The notes under the pieces are model-generated. The model had not been told where the DNA came from. It searched no databases and saw only the letters and a program-made list of their open reading frames with translations. Both the position numbers and the translations under genes were made by a program. 64,000 nt of DNA from Pontibacter kalidii (lineage in GTDB: Bacteria > Bacteroidota > Bacteroidia > Cytophagales > Hymenobacteraceae). Below, piece by piece: positions 34,189-42,367 of this stretch (positions are counted from its first letter, which is position 1; the number at the start of each line of letters is the position of its first letter). The DNA lies in contig NZ_CP111079.1 of assembly GCF_026278245.1 (NCBI RefSeq), positions 4,044,501 to 4,108,500 on the forward strand, read 5' to 3'.

Positions 34189-35082
34189 TTAGCCGTAAAG
34201 CAGTCGTTTTTGCAGGAAAGCCCTTAGCGCCTTGTCCAGCGGCTCATCGGTTACAAAGCGGTCGTAGGCGATGTGGCTGTGGCGCATGTCTTTTTCGATG
34301 TCCTGCAGCCACTCCTGCTGTTTGGCTAAGTAGGCTTGCTTTTGGGCGGCGCTGCTTACCTGTAGCGTTTTCCCTGTTTCCAGGTCCTCGAAGGTGAGGG
34401 TGCCGGTGTAGGCAAAGTCGAGCTCGTTGCGGCTCATCAGGTGGGCCAGTAGCAGCTCGTGTCCTTGCGCACCCAGCTTATACAGCAGGTCCTTTATCTC
34501 GTGCTCGTGCTCATATAAATCCGACAGAAAAACCGTGAGCTCCTTCTGCCGCCTGTCGGCAAACAGGTTGGCGGCCACCTCCATGCCCGGAAACTTGCCC
34601 TGCGGGGTTACCTCGGCCAGCTGGTGCCAGAAACGCTGCAGGTGCATGTTGTCGGAGCGCGGCGTGAGGTTGATGAGCCGGTTCTCGTGCAGCACGTACA
34701 GCCCCACCGCGTCGCCTTGTGTGGTGGCCAGGTAGGCCAGCGAGGCTACCAGAAACCGGGCATACTCCATTTTGCTGATGCCATTCACATCCTCATGCGC
34801 CATCGAGGCGCTGCCATCCAGAATAAACCGCACCGTAATGTTGGTGTCTACCTCGGCCTCGCGGATGTAATAGCGGTCGGAGCGGGCAAACATCTTCCAG
34901 TCGAGCTGCCGCAGATCGTCGCCAGGCTGGTAGCTGCGGTACTGGCTAAACTCCAGCCCCGCCCCGCGCCGCAAACTCTGGTTTTGTCCCGCCAAAAAAC
35001 CCTCCACCACCGTTTTTGCCAACAGCGGCAGGTCTTTTATGGTAGCCAATACCTTTGGATCGATGAACTTGTGGGTGGTCAA
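34189..35082 (-). CDS. DUF58 domain-containing protein
   Basis: This 297-residue cytoplasmic protein has the DUF58 signature RRGAGLEFSQYRSYQPGDDLRQLDWKMFARSDRYYIREAEVDTN (about 38-80, quoted in part by position) followed by a von Willebrand-like fold with MIDAS motif DGSAS (about 90-94) and LSDLYEHEHEIKDLL. It acts with the MoxR ATPase encoded upstream, a pairing typical of MoxR systems proposed to be chaperones for protein or metal-cofactor assembly. It lacks membrane helices. An AT-rich gap and two orphan genes separate it from moxR, which is atypical. Confidence 0.92.
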   Translation of the reverse strand: MTTHKFIDPKVLATIKDLPLLAKTVVEGFLAGQNQSLRRGAGLEFSQYRSYQPGDDLRQLDWKMFARSDRYYIREAEVDTNITVRFILDGSASMAHEDVNGISKMEYARFLVASLAYLATTQGDAVGLYVLHENRLINLTPRSDNMHLQRFWHQLAEVTPQGKFPGMEVAANLFADRRQKELTVFLSDLYEHEHEIKDLLYKLGAQGHELLLAHLMSRNELDFAYTGTLTFEDLETGKTLQVSSAAQKQAYLAKQQEWLQDIEKDMRHSHIAYDRFVTDEPLDKALRAFLQKRLLYG

Positions 35083-35130
35083 GGGTAAATCAGGATTTTC
35101 AGGATTTATAGTATAGTCAGGATTACCTCA

Positions 35131-35550
35131 TCATTTTCTACTCGAAAAGATCTTGCAATCAATATTCAAATCACCCTTTGTTGCTGTCAATGGCACATAC
35201 TTGAAGTAGCAAGTATCGCTGTACCAATCCAGTCTTTCATAATGTATGTTAAAGTCATCTCTCAGCGTATCTGAGCGGTAAAAAGAAGTATCGCTCCACC
35301 CAAATTTAAGAAGCCCATGTCCGTTAATTGTACCCGTCATTTTCAGTTCCATAGAATTAGGATAGGTGGCTTGCTCATCAATTGAAATCATTACTAATTG
35401 TTCTTGATCACTTAGTTCAACGCAGATGTTTCTCGTAGTCAGCCAAAAGCTCTTTTCAAGAGCGAACCAAAGCATGAATACACCTCCTAGTATTAGTACT
35501 ACACTTGTGATACTAATACTTACAGCTATCTTTCTGAAGTTCCTATTCAT
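35131..35550 (-). CDS. Unrecognised membrane-anchored small protein
   Basis: I do not recognise this 139-residue protein. It has one N-terminal membrane helix (about 10-30, AVSISITSVVLILGGVFMLWFAL) and a beta-rich extracytoplasmic part (VELSDQEQLVMISID, NSMELKMTGTINGHGLLKFGW, RLDWYSDTCYFKYVPL) ending FSSRK. Its gene is visibly more AT-rich than its neighbours and lacks the TATACTT words common around it, which suggests recent acquisition. It lies between DUF58 and MoxR genes on the same strand. Confidence 0.65.
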   Translation of the reverse strand: MNRNFRKIAVSISITSVVLILGGVFMLWFALEKSFWLTTRNICVELSDQEQLVMISIDEQATYPNSMELKMTGTINGHGLLKFGWSDTSFYRSDTLRDDFNIHYERLDWYSDTCYFKYVPLTATKGDLNIDCKIFSSRK

Positions 35551-35580
35551 GCTACCTTACCATACTCATAATTAGGATAA

Positions 35581-36120
35581 CTACACCAAACTCTGCCGCA
35601 ACTTCAGATCCCTTAGCTCATCTTCGATAGCTGCTTCATCCAGTATGATATCCACACCGCCGATTAGCTCCTCGCGCACTTTTAGCATGTACTTTCGGGC
35701 GTCAGTGTAAAAAACAATGGCAGCGTCGTAATGTATGGCCTCGTCGAACTCCTGGTTCCAGTCCTGGTACACCTCTATCATCAGCACCGGCGACGACAGC
35801 AGCTTTAGCTCCGAGTGCCGCCCGGACTGCAGCAGCTTTTCGCAGCGAAGCGGAGTATTGCTTTCCTCTACCTCAAAAGTATAGTAGGTGGTAGAGGACT
35901 TGTCAGAGAGCCTGTAATCGGCGCTGATGTTGATAAAACTTTGGTCGCGCTTGTTCTTTGTGAGGCCTAGTGCAAACTCCGGCGCCCAGTACAGCACCTT
36001 GCCATCGGTAGCGTGTACCTTTATACTTTCAGTAAAGAAGTAGCAGATCCTTTCCCCCACGATCTTCTTCAGGAGCTGTGTGCTTGCCTCCGTCAGCTTT
36101 ATAGTTGCTGTCTCTTCCAT
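35581..36120 (-). CDS. Hypothetical protein between MoxR and DUF58 genes
   Basis: This 179-residue cytoplasmic protein is not recognised. It begins with an amphipathic helix (TIKLTEASTQLLKKIVGERICYFF) and is predicted mixed alpha/beta, with strands FINISADYRLSDKSSTTYYTFEVEES (positions about 75-100), SSPVLMIEVYQDW and AAIVFYTDARKYMLKV, and an acidic C-terminal helix. No signal peptide or catalytic motif is seen. It contains AAGTATA words, unlike its AT-rich neighbour, so it appears resident in this genome. Any role in the MoxR system is only inferred from position. Confidence 0.65.
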   Translation of the reverse strand: MEETATIKLTEASTQLLKKIVGERICYFFTESIKVHATDGKVLYWAPEFALGLTKNKRDQSFINISADYRLSDKSSTTYYTFEVEESNTPLRCEKLLQSGRHSELKLLSSPVLMIEVYQDWNQEFDEAIHYDAAIVFYTDARKYMLKVREELIGGVDIILDEAAIEDELRDLKLRQSLV

Positions 36121-36144
36121 CTGTTTCTGCTTTTAAACATTCAC

Positions 36145-36200
36145 TCACAAGTATGAACCCACCCCAACCCCTCCGAGGAGGGGAATATTATACTGCTGCT
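36145..36200. repeat. C/G-rich palindromic hairpin upstream of the orphan gene
   Basis: CCCCTCCGAGGAGGGG is a perfect palindrome inside the 36121-36259 gap, with an AAGTATG word on its left and TTATACTG on its right. It belongs to the same family as the hairpins near 9.8, 22.8, 30.2 and 57.0 kb. Confidence 0.55.
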
Positions 36201-36259
36201 CCAAACCTCAAGTCCGAAAGAGCACATATTGCCAGGAAAAGTCTTGTGTCTAGCGTCTT

Positions 36260-37255
36260 TTAAACCAGCACTGCCTTTGGCAGCTTTATACTTTGCAGCA
36301 ATTCCTCTACTACTTTATCCGGCGTGATGCGCTCTGCCTCGGCGGCGAAGCTTACCAGCACGCGATGGCGCAGCACCGGGTAAGCCATGGTGTAAATATC
36401 GTCTGCCGTTACAGCAAACCTGCCGTTGAGCAATGCCCTGGCTTTGGCAGTAAGTATAAGAGCCTGCCCGGCACGTGGGCCGGCACCCCAACGGCAGTAT
36501 TTTCTGATAAACTCCAGCGATGTGCTGTCGGGGCGGGTGGCGCGAACCAGCTGATTTACAAAGCTCAGGAACTCTTCGCTTATACTTACATCCCGCACCA
36601 ATTGCCTTAGCAGCAATACTTCATCACCATTTATAATGGGCTGCACCTGCACCTGCCTGGTGCCTGTAGTGCTGGACAGTATGTTTAGCTCCTCCTGCTC
36701 GGTTGGGTACTTTATTTTGATGAACAGGAGAAAACGGTCTAACTGTGCTTCGGGCAGCGGATACGTTCCGGCTTGCTCTATCGGGTTCTGGGTGGCCAGC
36801 AGGAAAAATGGCTTCGGTAACGAATAGGTCGTGCCGGCATAGGTTACTTCGTGTTCCTGCATGGCTTCCAGCAGCGCAGCCTGTGTTTTGGGTGGCGTGC
36901 GGTTTATCTCGTCAGCCAACACGATGTTCGAAAAGATCGGCCCTTCATTAAACTTGAAAAAGCGCTTGCCGGTGGCATGGTCCTCTTCCAGAACCTCGGT
37001 ACCCAGGATGTCGGTGGGCATTAGGTCCGGTGTGAACTGTACTCTGCGGAAGCCCAGATCCATGGCGTTGCTGAGCGTGCGCACGAGCAGCGTTTTGGCC
37101 AAGCCCGGCACGCCTTCCAACAAGCCGTGCCCGCCCGCCATCATGGTGATCAGCACCTCGTCGAGCACCTCCTCCTGGCCCACAATTACTTTCTGTATCT
37201 CCTGCTTTAGCCGGGGCAGCTTTGTTAGCAGGTGTTTTATGTCTTGTTCAGTCAT
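36260..37255 (-). CDS. MoxR family AAA+ ATPase
   Basis: This 331-residue ATPase starts at MTEQDIKHLL; the ORF extends 15 residues upstream to 37300 but those are atypical for the family. It shows the MoxR Walker A variant LLEGVPGLAKTLLVRTL (about 40-50), Walker B VLADEINRTPPKTQAALLEAMQE (about 105-112) and sensor region FLLATQNPIEQAGTYPLPEAQLDRF. MoxR ATPases work with DUF58/VWA proteins as a putative chaperone or activator complex. It lies between DUF4159 and orphan genes, upstream of DUF58, BatA and DUF4175 on the same strand. Confidence 0.94.
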   Translation of the reverse strand: MTEQDIKHLLTKLPRLKQEIQKVIVGQEEVLDEVLITMMAGGHGLLEGVPGLAKTLLVRTLSNAMDLGFRRVQFTPDLMPTDILGTEVLEEDHATGKRFFKFNEGPIFSNIVLADEINRTPPKTQAALLEAMQEHEVTYAGTTYSLPKPFFLLATQNPIEQAGTYPLPEAQLDRFLLFIKIKYPTEQEELNILSSTTGTRQVQVQPIINGDEVLLLRQLVRDVSISEEFLSFVNQLVRATRPDSTSLEFIRKYCRWGAGPRAGQALILTAKARALLNGRFAVTADDIYTMAYPVLRHRVLVSFAAEAERITPDKVVEELLQSIKLPKAVLV

Positions 37256-37318
37256 TTTATACTTAGGTAGTATGATTAGACACTCGCAGGAGCTGCGCAC
37301 ACTGCGGGGTCGGCAACA

Positions 37319-37936
37319 TTAACTGGTAAGCGCATACATGATGATGTTGACGCCGAACTTGGTGTTATCCTCGGCCAGCCAGCGCTTGTTCCGAAAGTCA
37401 TAATCCCACTCACAGCCGTAGTCTTTGTTGCTGTAAAGCACGGCGATGCGCCCATTCACTTCTATTGCCTTCAGATAATCGTGCACCAGGTCATCGCCCC
37501 AGCCGTTTAGCTCAAAACTGGTGGTCGGCGGGCCTTCCTCAAAAGTAAAGAAGCTGCGGTAGAGCTTGTGGTTGTTCGGGATCTTCTTCAGCACATTCGC
37601 CCCGAATATCTGCCGCATCTGCTCTTCAAACGACTTGGCAAAAAGCCCGTCAACGTCGTGGTTGCAGTCGTCTACAAATACAAAGCCGCCGTTCTTCACA
37701 TAGGTCTCAAAGTTCTGCCGCTCCTTCTGGTTAAACTGCACCAGCTTATGCCCGCTCAGGTAGCTGAAGGGGTAGTTAAACAACTCCGCGCTCTCCAGCG
37801 ACACCACCTTCTCCTGCTCGTTTACCGGCACCGTAGTGTACTGGATAAGCGAGTGCAGCAAATTGCTCGGCATACGCGGGTCGGTATCCCAGTTGCCGGA
37901 GCGGTATTGCAGGCGCACGAAGGTGAAGGGTTGCAC
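37319..37936 (-). CDS. DUF4159 domain-containing protein
   Basis: This 205-residue protein matches DUF4159, a flavodoxin-like/glutamine-amidotransferase-like fold found beside MoxR genes in Bacteroidota. The start FVRLQYRSGNWDTDPRMPSNLLHSLIQYT is characteristic, as are LSGHKLVQFNQKERQNFETYVKNGGFVFVDDCNHDV and IAVLYSNKDYGCEWDYD (positions about 58-93 and 165-180). No signal peptide is seen at this start. It is the first gene of the minus-strand MoxR cluster, 63 bp before moxR. Confidence 0.88.
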   Translation of the reverse strand: MQPFTFVRLQYRSGNWDTDPRMPSNLLHSLIQYTTVPVNEQEKVVSLESAELFNYPFSYLSGHKLVQFNQKERQNFETYVKNGGFVFVDDCNHDVDGLFAKSFEEQMRQIFGANVLKKIPNNHKLYRSFFTFEEGPPTTSFELNGWGDDLVHDYLKAIEVNGRIAVLYSNKDYGCEWDYDFRNKRWLAEDNTKFGVNIIMYALTS

Positions 37937-37976
37937 TAGGGGAGTTAAGAGTTAAAAGTGTAGAGTTAAGAGTTGC

Positions 37977-38225
37977 TTACAGTAGGCCGGCCACAGAAAG
38001 GTCTTCATCAAGCTCCTCCCAGTGAATACCTGCGCCACCACCAATTAAGCGCCAGTTCATACGTTCTGCCTCAGAGGCATCACGGAGAGTAGGAAACCAC
38101 TCTAAAGGAACGCCTACTTCCCTTCCATCTGTTAGGAGAACATACATCTTAGCATCTGTAAACCATATTTTCTGTGCCTGCGGTGTAGACTTTCTAGCTA
38201 AAATACTCATGCCATTTTTGCTCAA
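37977..38225 (-). CDS. DUF2442 domain-containing protein
   Basis: This 82-residue protein matches DUF2442: a KIWFTDAKMYVLLTDGREVGVPLEWFPTL core (residues about 19-47) and GGGAGIHWEELDEDLSVAGLL ending. A second in-frame start at 38210 (MSILARKS) is equally plausible. DUF2442 genes are commonly paired with DUF4160 genes in toxin-antitoxin-like arrangements. Here the upstream, overlapping DUF4160 partner is frameshifted, so this may be a surviving half. The function of either family is not established. Confidence 0.88.
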   Translation of the reverse strand: MSKNGMSILARKSTPQAQKIWFTDAKMYVLLTDGREVGVPLEWFPTLRDASEAERMNWRLIGGGAGIHWEELDEDLSVAGLL

Positions 38226-38426
38226 AGAGCGCCTTGTTTTCTGTTACTAATTTACGGAGTTGATTCAGTTCCTTTGCATCAAAGGCATAGGAACTTGCAA
38301 GCTCAACTGGCTCCAGCCAGTATTTTGCATAAGCCTCGGCCTTTTCTACATGTATGTGTGGTGGCTCATTCCCTCGTTGCTAAAAAAGAAGAACCTGAAG
38401 CCATGTACGCGAAGTATAGTAGGCAT
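38194..38426 (-). pseudogene. Frameshifted DUF4160 gene, partner of DUF2442
   Basis: Reading from ATG at 38426 gives MPTILRVHGFRFFFFSNEG, the family's N-terminus, but the frame then hits a stop within about 10 codons. In the next frame the sequence continues PPHIHVEKAEAYAKYWLEPV and on to a family-like end at stop 38194-38196. Inserting one A in the GGAATGAG stretch (about 38369-38372) restores a continuous 77-residue DUF4160. The reading frame downstream of the break is otherwise intact, so the lesion is recent or a sequencing error. Its 3' end overlaps the DUF2442 start by 32 bp, typical of a coupled pair. Confidence 0.75.
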
Positions 38427-38446
38427 TGTTTATCATCAAACATGAA

Positions 38447-38484
38447 AAACAGATGCCGCACACAGCAAGCTGCATACGGCATCC
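38447..38484 (-). terminator. Terminator of the tldE-type gene
   Basis: GATGCCG (38452-38458) pairs with CGGCATC (38477-38483); the minus-strand continuation is TGTTTTTC. It lies just downstream of the 38505-39821 gene. Confidence 0.65.
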
Positions 38485-38504
38485 GAGATATAAATCAGCA
38501 GCAG

Positions 38505-39821
38505 TTACACCGCATCCGAAAGGCTCGTAAACGTAAAGTCACGGATCTTCATGGGCGGGATAAGGCTGCCGTTGATGCGCTGCGGCTTGCCCAATGCCTC
38601 CAGGTTGTTAAGCATGATCACCGGGCTCTCGTTAAAGCGGAAGTTCTTCACCGGGTACTGGATCTTGCCGTTCTCGATGTAGAACGTTCCGTCGCGGGTA
38701 AGGCCGGTGTAGAGCAGCGTCTGCGGGTCCACGGAGCGGATGTACCACAGGCGTGTAACCAGTATACCGCGCTTGGTGTTCTTGATCATATCCTCAAGGC
38801 TGGTATTGCCGCCTTCCATGATCATGTTGTTTGGCGGCGGTACGGAGACAGCTCCTTTATTGGATGCCCAGAAGCGGCTGTTGTAGAGGTTCTTCACCAC
38901 GCCTTTGTCTATCCAGGTGATTTTTTTCTGCGGACGGCCATCGCCGGCGAAAGGCGAAGACGGCACCTCCAGGTGCGTTGGGTCGGAGTATACCGTGATG
39001 CGCTCATCCACCAGTTTCTCGCCTACCTTGGTTTTACCGCCTGGCTTGCTCAGGAAGCTGCGGCCTTCCTCGGCATTACGCTGGTCCATGTTGTAGAACA
39101 TGTTCTGCAGCAGGTCTATCGAGGCGGCTGGCTCCAGGATAACCGTATACTTTCCTGGCTCCAGTGCACGGGCGTTGCGCGAGTTGGCGGCTTTCTCAGC
39201 GGCTATCTGCGAGGCTTTGCCCGTGTCCAGTTTGCTCACATCCGAGAAGTCCTGGGTTACATAACCGGAGCCCGTACCATCCTCGGTACGCATGGTTACC
39301 GAGAAGTCCACCACGGTAGACGGATGATAGGCGAACAGGCCCTTGTTGTTCATCTTGGCCGTGAAGTTGGTGTAGTGCTCCAGGAAGCCGGCGGCTGTCA
39401 GACCTTTGGCGGTAGCGGCTTTTATACTTTTGGCTGCTGCCTCGGCTCTGTAGGCCGGGTCTATCTTGGCTGTGGAGTCGAAGTGGGCCTTGGTGGTGAT
39501 GTACTGCTGGGGCCCGAGTAGCTCCACGTACTCCGGGCTCTCCGGCGCCAGGCGCGCGATCTCCTCCGAGCGGCGAATCACTTTCTCCAGCGACGCATCG
39601 TCGAACTCATTGATAGTGGCCACTCCGGAGCGCTTGCCAAAACGCGACTCCACCGCCATAGAAATGTTTTCTTCCGCACCGCTCGTGGATACCTCGTTTC
39701 TGGCGTAGCGGATGTTGCCGCCTGTGTTGCCGTTGAGCGTGATCTCACACTCATCAGCCTTCGAAAAACCCAGCGCTTTCTTCAGTATCGCCTGAGCTTC
39801 CTCTTTCGTTAATATTGCCAT
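38505..39821 (-). CDS. TldD/PmbA family protein, TldE-like subunit
   Basis: This 438-residue protein matches the TldE/PmbA half of the TldD/TldE metalloprotease. It has the N-terminal domain typical of the family (ISMAVESRFGKRSGVATINEFDDASLEKVI) and the C-terminal beta domain (GKYTVILEPAASIDLLQNM, PSSPFAGDGRPQKKITWIDKGVVKNLYNSRFWA by position). No HExxxH motif is present, as expected for the non-catalytic partner. It is encoded downstream of the TldD-like gene and the two likely form a heterodimer that trims peptides or proteins. No signal peptide, unlike its partner. Confidence 0.93.
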   Translation of the reverse strand: MAILTKEEAQAILKKALGFSKADECEITLNGNTGGNIRYARNEVSTSGAEENISMAVESRFGKRSGVATINEFDDASLEKVIRRSEEIARLAPESPEYVELLGPQQYITTKAHFDSTAKIDPAYRAEAAAKSIKAATAKGLTAAGFLEHYTNFTAKMNNKGLFAYHPSTVVDFSVTMRTEDGTGSGYVTQDFSDVSKLDTGKASQIAAEKAANSRNARALEPGKYTVILEPAASIDLLQNMFYNMDQRNAEEGRSFLSKPGGKTKVGEKLVDERITVYSDPTHLEVPSSPFAGDGRPQKKITWIDKGVVKNLYNSRFWASNKGAVSVPPPNNMIMEGGNTSLEDMIKNTKRGILVTRLWYIRSVDPQTLLYTGLTRDGTFYIENGKIQYPVKNFRFNESPVIMLNNLEALGKPQRINGSLIPPMKIRDFTFTSLSDAV

Positions 39822-39969
39822 CTTATGTTAGTTAAGGGTTGAGAGTTATGAGTTAAGGGAGTTAGAAAGTTAAAAAGGCAGAAGGCCAGAAAGTCGGCTG
39901 CTGTAAGTGCTGCCGCTCTCCAGTGAATCCACTTTTAACTATCAACTTTTAACTCTAAACTTAAAATCG
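39822..39969. repeat. 8-bp-period tract and AACTTTTAACT units between tldD and tldE
   Basis: The gap carries GTTAGAAA/GTTAAAAA-type units with an 8-bp rhythm near 39830-39895 and a second tract of TTTTAACTATCAACTTTTAACT type near 39930-39960. It lies within the presumed tldD-tldE transcription unit. Confidence 0.5.
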
Positions 39970-41616
39970 TTAGATCTTACGCGCTGTGTTGATCACGTTC
40001 ACGCCATCGAAGCGGGTGTGTGCAGAGCCGTGTGACACCGCGCTGATCTGGCTTGGCTGCCCTTTTCCGTCGAAGAACGAGCCGAACAGGCGGTAATCGC
40101 TCTGGTCGCACATGTCGGAGCAGGAGTTCCAGAACTCCTGTGTGTTGCTCTGGTACGCCACGTCCTCCAGCGGGCCAACAATCTTACCTCCCTTGATCTC
40201 GTAGAACGTAGTGCCGCCAAACTGGAAGTTATAGCGCTGCTGGTCGATAGAGTAGGAGCCGCGCCCCGCGATGTAGATGCCTTTATCCACACCACTTATC
40301 AACTGATCCACATTCTTCTTCTCCTTGCCCGGCGCCAGCGACACGTTTGGCATACGCTGGAACTGCACCGAACTCCAACTATCGGCGTAGCAGCAGCCGT
40401 GCGACTCCGGCTCGTTGATGATGTGGGCCTGGTCGCGAATGGCCTGGTAGTTCACCAGCACACCGTCCTTGATTAGGTCCCACTGCTTTGTTTTCACGCC
40501 TTCGTCGTCCCAACCCACATAGCCGAGCGAGCCTGGCTGTATTTTATCGGCGAAGATGTTCACCTTATCGGACCCATACTTAAAGTCCTTCGATCTCCAT
40601 TTATCCAGCGTAGCGAAAGAGGTACCGGCATAGTTGGCCTCGTAGCCCAGCACGCGATCCAGCTCCAGCGGGTGCCCCACGGATTCGTGTATCGTCAGGC
40701 CGAGGTGGTTCGGGTCGAGTATAAGATCATACTTACCTGCCATCACCGATTTTGCCGTTAGCTTCTCCCTGGCTTGCTTGGCGGCCAGGGCCGCATCCTC
40801 CAGCATGTCGTACGCATAGCGATAGCCGGTGAGGCCGGTGCCTTCAGGTCCTTTTATCTTCTCAGATGCCTTCGGGATCATATATTCCCAGCCCATGCCC
40901 ATCGGGGCACTCAGCGCCTCGCGGGTTCTGAACTTGCCGCTAGCCTTATCTACAGCCGTAACCGTAAAGTTTGGCCAGATGCGGTGGATGTCCTGGTCGA
41001 TATAGGAGCCTTCGGTAGAGGCAAAGTATTTCTGCTCGTTCACCTGGAACAGGGCCGAGTTTACAAAGTTGGCGCCGTTGTCTATGGCTTTGGCGTTGGC
41101 AGCCAGCAGCAGGTCGGCTTTCTCGCCTACAGGCACCTCAAAAGCGTTTTTCTCGATGGGTGTTCTCCAGCTTACCTCACCGTAGCCTTTCACCGGGGCC
41201 AGCTTCACCGGCTCCTTTTGCAGCTTGCCATTGGCCTTGGCAATGGCCACGGCCTGCTCAGCGGCTTTGGCAATGCCTTTGTCGGTTACATCAGAAGTGG
41301 CGGCAAAACCCCAGGTGCCGTTGGCCAGCACGCGTACGCCCACACCGTAAGACTCGGCGTTCACGATGTTCTGCACCTGCTTTTCGCGGGTGAAGACATA
41401 CTGCTGCAGGTAGCGGCCTATGCGTACGTCGGCATAAGAGGCGCCCTTGGATTTGGCTGTGTTTAGGGCAACGTCGGCGAGCTTCTTTTTGAGGGCCGTG
41501 TCAACGGTCTCCAGCAAGCGCTCTGGCGAAACTGTGTCACCGAAGACAGGGATGGAAGGCAGCATTAAGCCTCCAAAGCCCAGGGCCGACAATTCGAGGA
41601 AATTTCGTCTTTTCAA
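39970..41616 (-). CDS. tldD: TldD family metallopeptidase with twin-arginine signal
   Basis: This 548-residue protein carries the TldD catalytic motif HExxxH in LTIHESVGHPLELDR (His310, Glu311, His315). The beginning, MKRRNFLELSALGFGGLMLP, is a twin-arginine export signal, so this TldD is predicted to act in the periplasm. The C-terminal part keeps the family landmarks SHGCCYADSWSS and the RGSYSIDQQRYNFQFGG strand. Its TldE-like partner downstream lacks an export signal, which is odd for a heterodimer: either hitchhiker export occurs or the two act separately. Confidence 0.93.
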   Translation of the reverse strand: MKRRNFLELSALGFGGLMLPSIPVFGDTVSPERLLETVDTALKKKLADVALNTAKSKGASYADVRIGRYLQQYVFTREKQVQNIVNAESYGVGVRVLANGTWGFAATSDVTDKGIAKAAEQAVAIAKANGKLQKEPVKLAPVKGYGEVSWRTPIEKNAFEVPVGEKADLLLAANAKAIDNGANFVNSALFQVNEQKYFASTEGSYIDQDIHRIWPNFTVTAVDKASGKFRTREALSAPMGMGWEYMIPKASEKIKGPEGTGLTGYRYAYDMLEDAALAAKQAREKLTAKSVMAGKYDLILDPNHLGLTIHESVGHPLELDRVLGYEANYAGTSFATLDKWRSKDFKYGSDKVNIFADKIQPGSLGYVGWDDEGVKTKQWDLIKDGVLVNYQAIRDQAHIINEPESHGCCYADSWSSVQFQRMPNVSLAPGKEKKNVDQLISGVDKGIYIAGRGSYSIDQQRYNFQFGGTTFYEIKGGKIVGPLEDVAYQSNTQEFWNSCSDMCDQSDYRLFGSFFDGKGQPSQISAVSHGSAHTRFDGVNVINTARKI

Positions 41617-41778
41617 AGTATAGCAGGTTAGTTAAAGTTTAAAAGAGTTAGGTTTCGGTATCTAAGTATAGCGATTCCATTTTATATCTCAAAGTATGGA
41701 CGTGGCTTAAAAGCTCAAGAACAGCTTTTTATAGATGAAGCAAGCATACTTCTAGACTAAAGTCGGCTATATACAACA

Positions 41779-41809
41779 AAAGCGCAGTGCCTCTGCAGGC
41801 ACCACGCTT
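41779..41809 (-). terminator. Probable terminator of the rlpA-like gene
   Basis: AAGCG and GTGCC pair with CGCTT and GGCAC around a TCTGCA loop, with small internal mismatches. The minus-strand continuation is TTTTGTTG. The 41617-41863 gap otherwise holds only AAGTATA words. Confidence 0.5.
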
Positions 41810-41863
41810 CTAAAGCGGTAAATTACTCCAGGAAATTAAGATGGCTGCAACAGCCTGCGCACC

Positions 41864-42367
41864 TTACCTTAAGCTAAGCCAGGCCGCAGACTCCAGGCCG
41901 GAGCCAAGCTGGTTCTTTGCATAGGAAGGCACGTCGAACGAGAAGCCTGCGGCCGAAGCCAGGTCTGCCTTCGTCTCCAGCACCTCCACCTTTACGTTGC
42001 CAATGCCCTGGCTGTGGAAGTCGAGCTTACGGGCAGCCGCCTCTGATACATCAATAATACGGTCGCCTACAAAGGGACCTCTGTCGTTGATGCGCAGGAT
42101 GACCCACTGGTTGTTGTCGAGGTTGGTCACTTTCACCTTCGTGCCGAAAGGAAGCGTTTTGTGGGCGGCGGTCATGTCGTTTTTATTGTAACGCTCGCCG
42201 CTGCTGGTTTGCCTGCCATGGTAACGGCTGCCGTACCAGGATGCCTCGCCTTGCTGTAGTTTAGCCAGGCCGGCCTTGTTGTTTTGTGCAAATGTTGGTT
42301 GGCTAATGCCGACAAATAGAAAAATGACTAAGGAAAAAATAAAGCACTTTTTTCTATTATGTTTCAT
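41864..42367 (-). CDS. rlpA: RlpA family septal-ring lytic transglycosylase-like protein
   Basis: This 167-residue exported protein has a signal peptide (about 1-28, ending TFAQ) and a double-psi beta-barrel domain at about 36-135 with GEASWYGSRYHGRQTSSGERYNKNDMTAAHKTLPFGTKVKVTNL and INDRGPFVGDRIIDVSEAAARKLDF (given by position). The conserved acidic and His residues of RlpA (E, D-M-TAAH, DRGPF) are present. No SPOR domain follows, unlike E. coli RlpA, so cell-division targeting may differ. It is probably a peptidoglycan-acting enzyme. Confidence 0.92.
   Translation of the reverse strand: MKHNRKKCFIFSLVIFLFVGISQPTFAQNNKAGLAKLQQGEASWYGSRYHGRQTSSGERYNKNDMTAAHKTLPFGTKVKVTNLDNNQWVILRINDRGPFVGDRIIDVSEAAARKLDFHSQGIGNVKVEVLETKADLASAAGFSFDVPSYAKNQLGSGLESAAWLSLR

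Noticed and set aside
38274..39521. Long plus-strand ORF of 415 codons over the TldE-like gene
   Set aside because: It is a shadow of the real minus-strand gene: composition is odd, it has no domain, and the opposite frame shows clear TldD/PmbA motifs.
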